Source of the DNA: Chelonoidis abingdonii
Taxonomy: Eukaryota; Chordata; Testudines; Testudinidae
Assembly (NCBI RefSeq): GCF_003597395.2
Contig: NC_133774.1
Span: 45,706,028-45,770,027, forward strand
Reading direction: 5' to 3'
Length of the DNA: 64,000 nt
Shown here: positions 24,056-40,118 of the stretch, one piece after another
Position numbering within the stretch: the first letter of the stretch is position 1
Layout: every line of letters begins with the position of its first letter
Program-made: the position numbers and the translations under genes
The notes under the pieces: generated by a model
What the model was told of the DNA's origin: nothing
Database searches by the model: none
The model's input: only the letters and a program-made list of their open reading frames with translations

Positions 24056-27000
24056 AAAAGCATGGCTCTAGACTCATTTTGTTTTGCAGAGTTACAGATT
24101 CCTAAGATCTGTAACATTTCCTTTTCAAATGAATATGTATATGATCTAGCTAGTTCAGATTATGTCTAAGATCACCATACATCTTTTTTTTTTTTTTTAA
24201 AGGCCATCAATAGTCAAGTTAAAATAATACAGCTCATTTCCCCTAACCTACAGTGTCTTCTCAATGATTAGTTAACAGAGATTTTTGAACAAGGAAAAAC
24301 AAAAGATGTTTTCTCTGAATATGTTTAATGAAATAATCACTTCCAACAACATTTCTTCAACAGCAACCTGGCTAAAATATAGCATATTACAATAGAAAGC
24401 ATATGAATTTTCATATTTAATGCTTTAAGAAAGTTAGCACGCTTTACAAAAATAATCTTTATTTCTACAAAGAAGAATTTAAATATAGTATGTGTCTCAG
24501 GCTTTCCCCCATATTTCTCTCTTGCAATGGCAAACACCTAGCTGAAGTGTTGGTAAAATCGCTGCTTCGATCTCTCTTTCTTGTTTCCCAGAACCTGGGT
24601 TTACAACATTAGAAAGTAGGTTACAGCCAATTTAAATAGGCTGTTACATGTAAAATTCTACCCCTTGATCTGCACTCTTGCTCTCTGATCCACCATACAG
24701 GTCCATATGGCATATTCTGCACTTGTAATATTCAGTAAAGATTGCAGTACAATTTTTAAAATGCCTTCATTTGGTTTACCACTCTCCAATGTCCATATGC
24801 TTTTGTCCTCCTAGCAAACTTCCCCTTCCACATCTTTAGTGGTCCTTATGTTTTTTAACCTGCCTCCTTATCAGCATCTCATTAAAGCACACATCTGTGG
24901 CTTTACATTAGCCCACTACACTAAACCTTTAATTCTCTCTATTACCTCTGCACCGCAGATAAGAGAAAGTCAATGCAGTTTAGAGAGGGGGAATTTTGGC
25001 CACACAATATGCATTACCTTTAAAACATATAGATCCAGGTATTTCTACTACAGAGTCATGACTGAGAGACTTCATTCTAAAAGGTTCATTACTATCCACA
25101 AGGTATGTAGTGTTACAGATTCCACAGTACTGTCTACACAAAATGAAAATTCTAGATGTGTTAGTTTTAAAAATCTGAAATGCAGATAATTCAATCACTT
25201 TAATAGCTCTGTATTTTAAAAGAAGCTTAACTGCCAGCCCTTAGCTCAGTTGCTAAGAGATGAGCTCACTACTATTTTAAACTCCAGAAGATCAAACCAA
25301 CCTGCTTAACTCAATATCAAGATTGTATTTGTTAACAGAGAGTTGCGCTAATTAATTTTAGCTTTCTTTGAAAAATAGCTGATTTTAAAGAGAAGTGCTT
25401 ATAACCACTCAGGGTTTTAGCATCTTCCTTATTTGGCCGTTAATGGAGATCTTTAAATAAAGCAGCAATAAAGCTATAAACTAGCAATGAAAAGTAACTG
25501 TCCAGCTTGTTACACATGCACAAGGGAAGCAAAAGTGTGACACTAAATGGGCCAAATCCTCTCATACACTTTAATGAAAGTACCTCCTGGAGTAAGACAA
25601 GAGGGATTTGGCCCTTTTGTTCTTTTTGGTGATTTACTTGTGCACTCTTATCTTCAGGAATAGTTTAGACTCTCATGCAGTCATTTGTAAATAAACATAT
25701 GGGGCCCAGTCTTGCAGTCCTGAGTCCTGAAACTTCAGTGGGAGTTTTATAAAAATATGTTCTGCAGGCACAGACCCACAGCTATGACAGACACTTCCTT
25801 TTCCCCAGAGATGCTCCTGACTTAAGCCTCAAAAGATGCTCTGATACTATGGTGATGAGAGCTATACAAACATCTGTGTAACGTCTTATGCTCCTATATA
25901 AAACATGCTATTAGCTGAAACAAGGAAAAATCTTTGACTGACTGTTTTTAAAGCAAGAGATGGAAATGTGAATGGAAAGAAAATCTCACCTTTTTAAAGA
26001 TAAAATAATCAACATTTATTTATTAAGCACTGGCAGTAGATAAATCTAGAAAGTATCCATGTAAATAGTAACTTTATATATGGCATTTAATTAATAGTAC
26101 AGATAAGAAAATATACATGTATAAGAAATAACTGCATGATGATTCCTTAATATAATGTAATCAGCACATAACAGACAACTGTGTGTGTTATGGGAGTTGC
26201 ATGTAAACTATTTTTTCCTCTCGTTTTAGTCTACATAATAATATTTGTATAATTTCAGTGGGGCTTCTTGGCTTTATGAGTTTGAATTTTGATAGGTCTA
26301 GTTGAGGAAACATAAGGAAAACAGGCAGATAACTAGTACATGGTTACAGATAACCTTAATTAATTTTACCTGAAGATGCAGTTCTGCTCTGAAAAGTTTC
26401 TCTGAAAATGGGTGTGTGAGATGACATATTTATCATGTCCCATGATCCAAGTCTGCTAAGCACCTCTCAGGAGGATTTTAGCCCCTCACAGGACTGGAAT
26501 ATGTAATATGTACTTGACTTACAAGCAGAAAGATGATTTTTCTCATAGTCAGCCCTGCAAACTCAGATTAGGCTCTGAAAGTCATACTGGGTTCACTCCT
26601 CCTTGTGCCTTCTCACCTGAAATAAAGATTCTGCAAGGCATATTATGCCCCTAGTTACATCTGTGCAATCCCCTGGTCTTGTGGATTTGTAAAGGTATAG
26701 CTGATCGGAATTTAGCTACCACATCTGTTGATGCATAATACATAATAGACTCCAGTTATTAACATCACTCATCATTAACAGCATTGATTCTGCAGGGTTA
26801 GCCACAATAAACCAAAAATAAGTGAACATGTATTTTTGTCAGTAAAATGAGCAGATGCATCTCTGAATACACTCAGGCAACATACATGCTGTTTAAGAAG
26901 GTGCCATTTATACACAGTCATTTTTCAGAGTAGAATAATACTTTAAACTATACATTTTTCACCTGATGACTTAACTATAATTGGGACAATTCTTCCGTTT

Positions 27001-27512
27001 GGGGGGAATCTCTGCTTCATTCCCCACATGTTGTGCCTCATGAGGAACTGCAGTGAGATGTGGTCCGTGACCAGAGAACGCTACCCTCTGGTATGCAGAA
27101 CATAAGCAAAAATATCTCCGTTACAATGAACTTTGAAACTCATTTGCACAACACACTGTTGAAGGCAGAATAGGGCCTTTACTTTTCCTGGCGGGTCAGG
27201 TAAATAATCTGATAGGATCTAGCTTCTTTATGCAGATTAGTGATTCTATAACATGTATTGCTATTTTCAAAATCCAAATTAACCCTCAACCTATCTGAAG
27301 TCCCAGTTTGTGAATGATTTTGGAAGAGGGAAATTCCAAATGTATCTAACTTCACTTTAGTCTTTATATGCTATTAAAAAAAACAACCCAACCTTACAGT
27401 GGCAATAAGAATGTGTAGCTCACTCATAAACCAAAGGAAACATCACAATAATGGGGATTTAGCACCTACATGTCATAAATTAGGCTTGGTGATTGATACC
27501 ATAATCAAATTC
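24056..27512. other. Intergenic, little recognised
   Basis: AT-rich. There is a T run near 24185-24199. The segments 25555-25615 and 25700-25755 carry short phrases (CAGTGGGAGTTTTATAAAAA, GGATTTGGCCC) typical of very old amniote repeats. No exon. Confidence 0.5.
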
Positions 27513-27523
27513 CATAATCCATA

Positions 27524-27650
27524 ATTGCATCTGACAAAGTGGGTATTCACCCACGAAAGCTTATGCTCCAATATGTCTGTTAGTCTATAAGATCCCACAG
27601 GACTCTGTCACTTTTTACAGATCCAGACTAACACAGCTACCCCTCTGATA
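27524..27650 (+). mobile_element. PLE 3'-end insertion with hammerhead relic
   Basis: A 127-bp insertion flanked by a perfect 11-bp target duplication CATAATCCATA (27513-27523 and 27651-27661). It starts ATTGCATCTGAC, contains a ribozyme-like core (27531-27573), then TGTTAGTCTATAAG and ends ACACAGCTACCCCTCTGATA. This matches the terminal block at 45186-45260. It is a 5'-truncated copy in plus orientation. Confidence 0.8.
27531..27573 (+). ncRNA. Decayed type I hammerhead ribozyme core
   Basis: CTGACAA (family core CUGANGA), then stem II GTGGGT-ATTC-ACCCAC, then GAAA, a short stem III AGC-TTAT-GCT, then C at the expected cleavage site. The catalytic G8 of the core is A here, so cleavage is not expected. 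Hammerheads are known in Penelope-like elements. Confidence 0.65.
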
Positions 27651-27661
27651 CATAATCCATA

Positions 27662-29902
27662 GTGTATTTTTTTCTTTCTTCCATTACATATTTCGAAAAT
27701 AAGGTCTCTCTAGATCATCTTTAGAACAAAGAAATTTAAACGTAAGTGATGTTTCCCTTAAAAAAAAAAGTACTGACTGCAACAGAAGAAGAAATTATTA
27801 CTCATAGACACGCCTGCCCCCATATGCTCTGCAGTGCACTCTTAAAAGCAAGTTCTATTTGATATATACTATTACAGGCTGACATTGAAATGAAGCATTT
27901 AGGTTTTTTTCTGGAATAGAAAGGCCTAAGTGAGATTTGCAGATCAATACTATCTATACTAGTGAGAGTCCCATTCAGAACTTGATTTTGACAATAGAAA
28001 TTAATGATCATCTCTTATAGTCAGGCATATATTCTTACTTCCAAGCACAAGGATTTATGGACCTAATCCAAGCCCAGTGAAGCTAACGGGACTCTTTCCA
28101 GTGCATTTAGTGGGTTTTGGCTCAGGCTAAATATTAACTAATGCTAATAACAGCTGCAAGTGCAAATCCTCATGCCTCAAGATAAAAACACACCTCAGAG
28201 TATTTCGAGCATCCTTAGTTTCTTACTGTTGCATTGCCTTGACTCAGAAGTGCACCTGTGCAATGATAAGCATGGAATGATGAACAGACTGCATACACAT
28301 ATTGCATAAACTCATTAACATTTGGAAAAATGTCTCAGCAACTACCAGCTGAGCTAGCAGCCTATGCATAAAAAATAATCCACACAGCTATAATGCATCA
28401 TTAAACAAAAACATCCTCAAGAATATTAGCAATTTATTTACTTGGATCTTGTTTTTGTATAGGTACCTATTAATCACAGTAGCCAGAAAAATAGGTGTAA
28501 CAAGCCCCAACATCTTGATTCAATACATTGCATAGCAAAAAGCAAGAATGACTATATTTTATACTCAAACTTGCACCAGAAGCACATTCTGGTAAATAAA
28601 TTCTAGGAGCTCTTCTCTGCCCTGTAGTCACAAAAGCAAATACAATAAGCCAGTAACTGCATCTCTAGGTTCTTAAGGGCAGCAGAGTTTACACTGCGTA
28701 CTGCTGTGTTTTGGCAGATCATATTGTGGGATTTCAACATCTGTACTTCTTGTAAATTTGGTAAATCTCTAACCAATATGTATGCTTACAAGTCTTGGGC
28801 AATGCATTTTATTTACCATGTGCTTTGTTCTGACTATCCAAGCTAGGCTGAGCTTCCAAGCTTTGTTCAATCAATATTAATTAATGTGGACCAGATTAGT
28901 AATTGAGACTAGCATTATGCAAAAAATAAACACTGACAGCTCAAAAAACAAAAGTATCCAACATCAGAGGGGACATCAAATATGTATAACGTGCTCCCCA
29001 TTTCTTATAGACAGTTCCTGACAGCTGCAAAAAAAAATGTATATAACCCAAGAACTAATTTTTTTTAATCAACATGCTTTTCACCATTTAAATATATTTA
29101 TCCTTTTCCTACCAGCATTCAATGTTCTATTGCATTCTCTCACACGTGGTACTTTGAAACAGGTCAATAAAATAGACATTTACACACATTTTAGTAATCT
29201 GTACTGCATTATTCTTGAATTATTGGTTAAATTAAGGTTATCCACATACTTCACAGAAAACATATAGACTGTTTGAGAAATCCTGGCCACACTGAAGCCT
29301 ATGAGAATTTTGCCATTCACAACAATTAAGTCAAGATTTCATCGTGTATGTGGATGAGTAGAACCCTTACTTAAATTTATAAATCCAGAGGGCTAAATTC
29401 TGCTATCATGCACATGGATTTAACTGAAACAAACTCTGGCCTAAAATCTACTAGGGAGAATCACAGCTTCATATGATGTGTCGCATGCTGGATTTTGCAT
29501 TTGTTTCACTAATTTGCTTTGAAGAGGTATAAAGTCACAGGTGGGCAGATAGTTCTATATTTATTTTGTATCCGACTTGTTCATCTGTTTTAGATATTTC
29601 CAGAGTTATTTGGAATATATTACTAATGAAAGATGCTCCAGATCTTCTGTTTTCAGATAGAAGTATGCAAATAACAAAAGCATAGAGATATACCGGTATA
29701 CTGCTTAGAATCAACCCATAACCATGGCTTCTTACGTTTGACAGGTCTAGCTTTTGCAGTAGGCAAATGGCAAAATCCTCATCAAATCTAAATTTTGGAC
29801 ACAGCTTACTTGTAAGTCCTGTAAACACATTTCACTTTTTGGTGCTATGCACATAGGCATCCAAGGTCAAAACTGAAGTTTAAAAATGTAAATATAAAAA
29901 TA
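27662..29902. other. Intergenic, nothing recognised
   Basis: AT-rich sequence without a recognised repeat or exon. Confidence 0.5.
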
Positions 29903-30075
29903 CTGTTCCCTCCCATTTAGCTAAATGGCCTGGGGGACATCTGAACATTTTGGATAACCAAGTGTTCAGCTAAATGGAAGTGCTATTTTGAACACAGGAC
30001 TACATGGGGGACACACTGGATTTGGACAACTAGGATTTTTGGATAAAGGGAATATGGATAACTGGAATTGTACAG
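29903..30075. mobile_element. Possible Tc1/mariner (Tigger-like) MITE
   Basis: TA dinucleotides flank both ends (29901-29902 and 30076-30077). The left end CTGTTCCCTCCCATTTAGC and the reversed right end CTGTACAATTCCAGTTATCC are weakly similar. The interior repeats GGATAAC and CTAAATGG phrases typical of Tigger fossils. Old and uncertain. Confidence 0.35.
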
Positions 30076-30077
30076 TA

Positions 30078-32432
30078 CATCCGGGAACCCTATCAAGTAG
30101 TCCTTCAAAACAGACAGAGATCTTGTATTTGTATAATTGGAACCATTTTGAAAAAGCCTTTGATCTAGAAGGGCTATTATAATGCTACCTGCACAACAAT
30201 GAATGGTTATAAACAAGGCTCTGTTTTGTTATTTGTAAATATTGCCTGAAAGATTCTAGTTTGTCACAAAAAGTGTTTTTGGTTTTCTTTGCCATTCTTG
30301 CTCTCCTTAACCCTGATTTGTCCACCCTGGAATACATCATGGCATTGCTGATGAGTGAAGCTAACCTTGGCTTGCGGGACACAGCTGCCCTGCAAGGATG
30401 CAGCGATGACAAGTAGTAGAGGACATTACGGATACAATAACTGGAAAACTGGGATTTGCAGGTTTAGTTTCATTTTCATAAATATTTTCTGAATTTAGCT
30501 ATTAAAAGCTCAATCCTGTATTGTTTCTGCACTCAAATCTCCAGTGAAATCATTGGTTTTCTGGGCACTCTAGGAATGCACACAGCCTACACCTCTGACC
30601 TAGCCTCGTAGCCTCTCTCCTTCTATTCTATTTTTCTGCTTTTCACCTCCCTCGGCCCCTTCAGCTCTGATAATATCATCACCTTCAATGCCCCCTTTTT
30701 GTTACTTTTCCACACCATCCCCTGCACACACATGGAACACTCTCCCCTCTCCCAAGCCAACAAGCCAGCTGAATCCTTCTGTCGATTCAAAAGATTCCTT
30801 CGGATGCACTCCTTCCAGGATGCTCCCAGTGAGCCAGGAATAATATTTAAAAGCAAAAAAGCACTTTTAATTGACTCATCAAGATGTGCACAGGCTTAAA
30901 CTAAATGACTGTGTGATCTTGTCATTCTCACCTTGTCTATCCCTGGGTATTTGTTACAACTGTCACTGCACCAAAATCAGAGCGTAAATCCTATGGGACA
31001 TGGAGCATGTCTTACTATTGCTTTGTGATGCCTTTAGTACACTTTTAGATGCTGCTAAAATAAAACAAATAAAATAGACTGCAGATTGGACACCAACCGT
31101 GATCTTGACAAGCAGAAACCTAAAGTGTAATTAATTAAAAAATTATTTTCAACAGCAACTCCTCTCAGACATGTGAAACCCCACTTACTTCAGAGGGTAC
31201 CGGGGATTAAATGAGATGAGAAGTGAGCCCAGTGAGGAACCACAAGGATGGGCAGCATGCATCACATTGCCTGCCATCCCTTAAGGTCAATACACACCAG
31301 GGGTTCACAGGGCTTCATTGGCACCACCACCAGTGAATCTGGCCAGGAGAGGAAGGGCCCATAGCACTGATTTGTAAAGTGATTTGAAATACAGTTCTAA
31401 CTAACACTGGCCAGGGTTCACACCAGAATATAGCTCTGCTGGCAAATGTTTAATCACATTCCGATGCCATCTTTGTCTTCTTATCTAGCAATTTCTAGCA
31501 AACTCATCACAATAGCCCCCAAGCATTGCAGCTTGCTAACTAGGGCCCAATGCTAGTGGAGACAAAGCTCAAATGGGACAAAAAGACAGAGTAGAGCAGA
31601 GGCAAGGAGATCATCTACAGGGAGTTCTATAAGTGTGAAACTGGGTAAGGTAAGATCAAAGGCAACAGCAATTATGTCACAGATGAAAAAGGGACAATTC
31701 ACAGGAAGGCTGATGACAATTTTACTCCAAAGTCGCAGGCTATAGGACCCTATCTGTCCTTTAAGCCATCCAGGCAGTAATTTTAGGACCAGAAATGCAA
31801 GCAACACTTTGGACTCCAAAATTGCACATGCATATTTTTGCTGAACATCTATTCATATTACAAGAGGCATTTGTGCACACAAATCAAATAACTGCAACTG
31901 TCTGAACAATGCGGATGGGAAATGTTGAGTCTATGGATTCAAAACGTGTGTGAGCAATGTTGGAGGCTAGTTTGAGGCTGGCTTGAAAATGTTGCCCCTT
32001 TGATCTTATTTTCTCTGCCCATTTATTTTTGTAGAAATGCAGATTTCTAAAGCTCAAAGAGAGAAGCACTTATCTCATATACAAGATCATCATCAAACAT
32101 AAAAAAATTCAGCTAATATTGTAATTGTTTTCTATCGTAGTAAAGACTGCAGTTCCTGTTCATGAATTTATCTTTCCCCGTCCCAATGCTCGGTTCTAAT
32201 ATACACTTTTTCCCTGTAGAGAATAACTCATTATATACCACAAGATACATACTAAGTGGGAGAGAGTCTATTATCCTCTCCATGCACAGAGTGCTATGTG
32301 TATAATTACAATTAGTGTTGATGTGTGGGAGAATGGTGTGGGTAACATTTGCTAAGAGAAAAATAGATACCTTCTCCCCACCCCCCGAAAAATTATAACG
32401 GTTTGTCTTCCAGATAGTTTGAAAGCAAGAGA
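30078..32432. other. CMYA5 3' UTR and downstream flank
   Basis: The part nearest 32432 should be CMYA5 3' UTR on minus. The remainder is AT-rich flank. No exon of a neighbouring gene is visible. Confidence 0.5.
32022..32027 (-). promoter_or_regulatory. Candidate CMYA5 polyadenylation signal
   Basis: TTTATT on plus, which is AATAAA on minus, about 406 bases after the stop codon. It is one of several AATAAA-like hexamers in AT-rich sequence, and I see no cleavage-site proof. Confidence 0.25.
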
Positions 32433-34053
<1,621 letters not shown>

Positions 34054-34230
34054 CTTGTTTGTGTAGAACAATAACATATGCACCAAGAAGTATCATCCTG
34101 CCCCAGGTTGCTGCCTTCTGGTGTAGAGTTATAGCAGATTCCAATCCGGTAGCCTTTGCAGCCAGTGACGGTGGTTTCCCAGTAATGAAGACCACGAGCT
34201 GGCAGCAGCTCACCCAGGACAGATGGAATT
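34054..34230 (-). CDS. CMYA5: CMYA5 exon, central SPRY domain
   Basis: A 177-bp exon with acceptor TCATAG and donor GTAAAG. It reads IPSVLGELLPARGLHYWETT, VTGCKGYRIGICYNSTPEGS, then LGQDDTSWCICYC. HYWE-TV followed by YRIGIC and SW is the diagnostic core of SPRY. It leaves two bases, completed as Ser in the last exon. Confidence 0.94.
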
Positions 34231-34579
34231 CTATGAACGAAGAGAATACAGCAAAGCCAGTATTTCAGCATAGCGACTGCATAATGTTCTTTCCATCGCT
34301 TATAGTCACATCATGTGGCTGCATTTTATATTGCTTAGATAGTAACTTCACCCTCCTAACTGAAGCTTTTCAATATAAAAAGCTTAGTTACTTTTAGCAA
34401 AAATCCTCTCTGATTCTACCTGCACATTATGGTAAACTTGCCATGAGAATTTAAAACTATTAAACATTATAGAAAGCCATATGAGGTCCAGTAAAAGACA
34501 CACAAGGACGTAGAATAACATTTTCAAAAGTGCCTGGCTGATTTAGAAGTCCCATTCTCAAAAGAGACTTAGGCATTAT

Positions 34580-34840
34580 GGGCTGGTCCACATTAAAAAG
34601 TTTTGCCACTTTATTATATGTACAGTTAGATTGAAAAAAAACCCTAGTATGTTGGTATAAAAGTGCTTGTACCAATGTAGATTACTGAGGTTCAGGAAGC
34701 CAAACAAGCTATATCTGTATGAACATCTTCTATGCAGGTATAAATGCACCCACACTAGGGTTTATACCAGTATAACAAAAAGATCACATCCCTAACTGAC
34801 ATAGATATACTGGTTTAAATTTTCTAGTGCAGACCAGCCC
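34580..34840. mobile_element. Harbinger-type MITE
   Basis: The ends GGGCTGGTCCACATT and, reversed, GGGCTGGTCTGCACT are inverted. The interior has TATACCAGTATAAC. The expected 3-bp target duplication is not clear. It is related by its ends to the copies at 3993 and 37285. Confidence 0.65.
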
Positions 34841-34886
34841 TCAGAAGTCCCTTTTGAAAATGAGATTTAGGCTAAGTGACTTAGGG

Positions 34887-34975
34887 GAAGTTTATACTTA
34901 AAACCCTGCATTGGTGCAGCGGTGTCACTGTAGCACTTTAATGGAGATGCTGTCAGTCAACAGGAGAGAGCTATA
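34887..34975. mobile_element. Partial Harbinger-type MITE
   Basis: GTTTATACTTAAAACCCTGC, then GTGCAGCGGTGTCACTGTAG and CAACAGGAGAGAGC resemble the left half of the family copy at 3993-4284. The right end is missing. Confidence 0.45.
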
Positions 34976-35199
34976 AAGAAAGAATAGTGAATATTCCTTA
35001 TGAAAGGAAAGTAAGATGACCAGCCATTTTTAACCATGGTTAATATGGCAATAAAATCACAAATCAGTTCTTCTTGGGGCAATTTTCAAGACAGAAAGGG
35101 TCTTGAAGATCCAGAGAACTGAGCATGAGCCAAGACAAGGGCAGAACCAGTCACTCCAGTATGTAGCTTATTCTCTGAATTCTTATCTCTCAAAAACAT

Positions 35200-36055
35200 G
35201 GTGACTGGGCAATATAACAAAATTCAGTGTTGATAAGTGCAAAGCAATGCACTTTGGAAAGCATAATCCCAACTATCATACAAAATGATGGGGTCTAAAT
35301 TAGCTGTTACCACTCCAGAAAAAGATCTTGGAGTCAGTGTGAATAGTTCTCTGAAAACATCCACTCAATGTGCAGCGGCAGTCAAAAAACTAACAAAGTT
35401 AGAAACAATTAGGAAAGGGATAGACAATAAGACAGAAAATATCAGAATGCCATGGTACAGCTACATCTGGAATACTGCTGGCAGGTCTGCACTTCCCATC
35501 TCAAAATAGATATATTAGAATTGGAAAGAAGTACAGAGAAGGGCAATAAAAATTATTAGGGATATGGAACAGCTTCCATTCAAGAAGAAATTGAAAAGAC
35601 TGGGACAGGTCAGTTTAGAAAAGAGACAGTTAAAGAGGGATAAGATAGAAGTCTATAAAATCATGAACAGTGTAGAAAAAATGAATATGAAGGTGTTATT
35701 TACCCCTTCACATAAGACAAGAACCAGGGGCCATCCAGTGAAATTAATAGGCTGCAGGTTTAAAGCTAACATAAGGAAATACTTTTTCACACAACACACT
35801 TTTGAAGGCCAAAAGTATAACTAGGTTCAAAAAAGAATTAGATAAGTTCATGGAGGATAGGTCCATCAATGGCTATTAGCCAAGATGGTCAGGGATGCAA
35901 CCCCATGCACTGGATGTCCCCCTAAGCTTCTGACTGCCAGAAGCTGGGACTGGATCACTCACTAATTGCCCTGTTCTGTTCACTCCCTCTGAAGCATCTG
36001 GCACTGGCCACTATCAGAAGGCAGGGCACTGGTCTGAGCCAGTATGGCCATTTTT
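35200..36055 (+). mobile_element. CR1 LINE fragment, end of ORF2 and 3' UTR
   Basis: The decayed C-terminus of the CR1 pol reads MGSKLAVTTPEKDLGVSVNS near 35285 and KIEVYKIMNSVEK near 35645, both typical CR1 text. The 3' region ends CAGTATGGCCATTTTTATG. It is 5'-truncated and disabled by stops. Confidence 0.8.
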
Positions 36056-36803
36056 ATGTTTTTATCAGTTTAATTTTCAGTGGACGTTTCTCAGTGCAGC
36101 TTTAACCTCTTTACAACAATAAAAACGGTATTAGACTAACAGACATTATTATGTTGTATTTTCTCTTCCATCTGGCCTCAGTCTTATTAAGGTATCTGAA
36201 TAAGCCAGTTTGATGGTTTCTTCATTTGAGGATACAATGTTTTGTTACCCTTCTCTTCCTCTCTTAATATTAAATGTTAGAATATAATATTTTTAGAGTG
36301 TCTATTTTGATAGTATTTTGTATCTCACTCTCCCAACCTTCCAGTATTGGAGCAGAGTGTTCTAATATTTTGAGCTGTAATGGACAGGCACTACACACAT
36401 CTAATTTACTGATGTGAGCCAGCTACGTTGCACAGCTCCAGGACCACGGACTGTCTCGCATAAATTAGAACCGCTTTCAGGATGCCTCAGCTTACACCAG
36501 AGACCACACTGGGATATGAGAGCATAAATGTGGTTGTTTATGCCAGTTGAACCACATAATCTGGTCCATTTCATCATCTGTATTGATAGTGCCTAGCATA
36601 TTGTTGTTGCTACCGGAATGCAAATAATTTAATTAGTAATACAATAACAAATCATAACATCAGTGCTATTTTTTCTGAAACATTCCCTTGATACCTCTGT
36701 TTTAAAAAAAACAAGGTGTTTTCTAAAGTTCCGTAATAATTTATTATAGGGTTTTTTTTTAAAAAAAATCAACTGTCATAAGCAAATATCGTATGAGATA
36801 GGT

Positions 36804-37136
36804 CAGTGTTTCTCAAACTGGGGTCGCCACTTGTGTAGGGAAAGCCCCTGGTGGGCCGGGCTGGTTTGTTTGCCTGCCCCGTCTGCAGGTCTGGCCGATT
36901 GCGGCTCCCACTGGCTGCAGTTCGCTGCTCCAAGCCAATGGGAGCTGCTGGAAGCGGCACGGGCCAAGGGACTTACTGGCCACTGCTGCCAGCAGACCCC
37001 ATTGGCCTGCAGCAGTGAACCATGGCCAGTGGGAGCCGCGATCAGCCAGATCTGCGGATGGGGCAGGTTAACAAACCGGCCCAGCCCACCAGCAGCTTTC
37101 CCTACATAAGCAGCGACCCCAGTTTGAGAAACACTG
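36804..37136. mobile_element. hAT MITE, 333 bp
   Basis: Long inverted ends: CAGTGTTTCTCAAACTGGGG at the left and CCCCAGTTTGAGAAACACTG at the right are perfect over 20 bases. A perfect 8-bp target duplication AGATAGGT lies at 36796-36803 and 37137-37144. The interior is GC-rich and partly self-complementary. No transposase. Confidence 0.95.
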
Positions 37137-37284
37137 AGATAGGTGCTGTTTTATAAATCCAAATAATGAAATAAATTGGTGAGACCACAAAACAAGTATC
37201 ATTTTAGGTTTGTGACTGTGATTGTTTTCACTTCACAGCAGTGCTAAAATTGAAGCCCTATCCCTTTCAGTTTCTAGAAAAGCA

Positions 37285-37579
37285 GGGCTTGTCTACACTT
37301 ACCGGGGGATCAACGCATGGCGACTGATGCATCAGCGGTCAATTTAGTGGGTCTAGTGAAGACCAATAGGGCTGCTAAATTGACCGCAGATCACTCTCCT
37401 GTCGACTCCTGTACTCCATGAGAAGCACAAGGGGAGTCAACAGGAGAGCATCTCCCGTCGACATAGCGTAGTGTGGACCCCAGGGTAAGTAGATCTAAGT
37501 ATGCCAACTTCAGCTACGTTATTCACATAGCTGAAGTTTTGTAACTTAGATTGATCTCTCCCTTAGTATAGACAAGGCC
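37285..37579. mobile_element. Harbinger-type MITE
   Basis: The left end GGGCTTGTCTACACTTACC and the reversed right end GGCCTTGTCTATACTAAGG are inverted. The interior contains inverted CGACAGGAGAG-like segments. The flanks GCA and TCA share two of three bases. Confidence 0.75.
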
Positions 37580-38024
37580 TCACTCTCTTATGCAGGATGA
37601 GGCAGATTCTTGCTTTCATTGAAGACGTATTCTTTTCCCTCCTAAAGCAGTTCAATTTTTTTTTCTCCTCCACCCTATATAATCATCTACAGCTGTGTAA
37701 AGTGGGTGTAAAATGTAGCCATTTGATTAATCATTTTGCATCCACTTGGTACAGGGGTAGATTACACAAGGTACAAGGCAATGAAGCTTGACCAAACATA
37801 GGTTTTGCACTGATTTAAATAAATCAGTAGAAAAATAACTTAAACTGGTGCAGCTTCCCAGTGTAAACTCAGTTATACCATAACAGGGTGTTGCACCAAT
37901 TTCACTAAATGTTTTTTCTACCATTTGAGTTACATTGGTGCAAAAACTGGATGTAGATAAGCCTGAAGAGTCAGGCCCCATATCGAGACATCAGAACTTT
38001 CATGCTCAGGATTCTGATACTTAC

Positions 38025-38124
38025 CCAGTGAATTTAGTTCTCTCAGGAAGGCATATCACAGTTCCATCAGATGACACTTGCAAAGCAGGATGAGCTGTGT
38101 CACTCATCACATGAAATCTAGTTC
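38025..38124 (-). CDS. CMYA5: CMYA5 exon, start of SPRY (PRY-like) region
   Basis: A 100-bp exon with acceptor AATAACAG and a perfect donor GTAAGT. It reads GTRFHVMSDTAHPALQVSSD and GTVICLPERTKFTG. The HPALxVSSDGTV pattern is the PRY-like entry strand of a B30.2/SPRY domain. It leaves two bases. Its short size makes it easy to miss by ORF length alone. Confidence 0.9.
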
Positions 38125-39720
<1,596 letters not shown>

Positions 39721-40118
39721 TTACAATTGAAAATGCAAACTAAAACTATCACGAACAAATTAAAATGACCTCTTATACAAACAGCTAAGTCATTTCAGCT
39801 ATGTAATACTGTACTTGGATATTACAGTGATTGGCACTGTAGGAAAACCTGAGGTTGTATGGAAGCGTAGACAGATAAATCTTTTCTTCAGATTACAGAT
39901 GGATTTTGCCATTTTACCTACGACATTTTCCCTCGCTTTACTGGCTTCAAAATGACTTGAGTCTCTATTGCCTTGCACTTTATGTAATTATTTATACCTA
40001 TGTAAACCAGGTGTAAAATTCAACTAATCTGATTTAGTAGCATTTTAAACACACTTTGTGCTCAGATTGCACAGATGGAAGTGAGTATACATAGTGCAAG
40101 GCAGTGGAGAATCAGGAC

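Larger units (their letters stand above)
34231..38024 (-). other. CMYA5 intron within SPRY
   Basis: A phase-2 intron of 3794 bp. It holds three Harbinger-type MITE copies (34580-34840, 34887-34975 partial, 37285-37579), a CR1 fragment (35200-36055) and a hAT MITE (36804-37136). The rest, including 36060-36800, shows nothing I can name. Confidence 0.65.
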
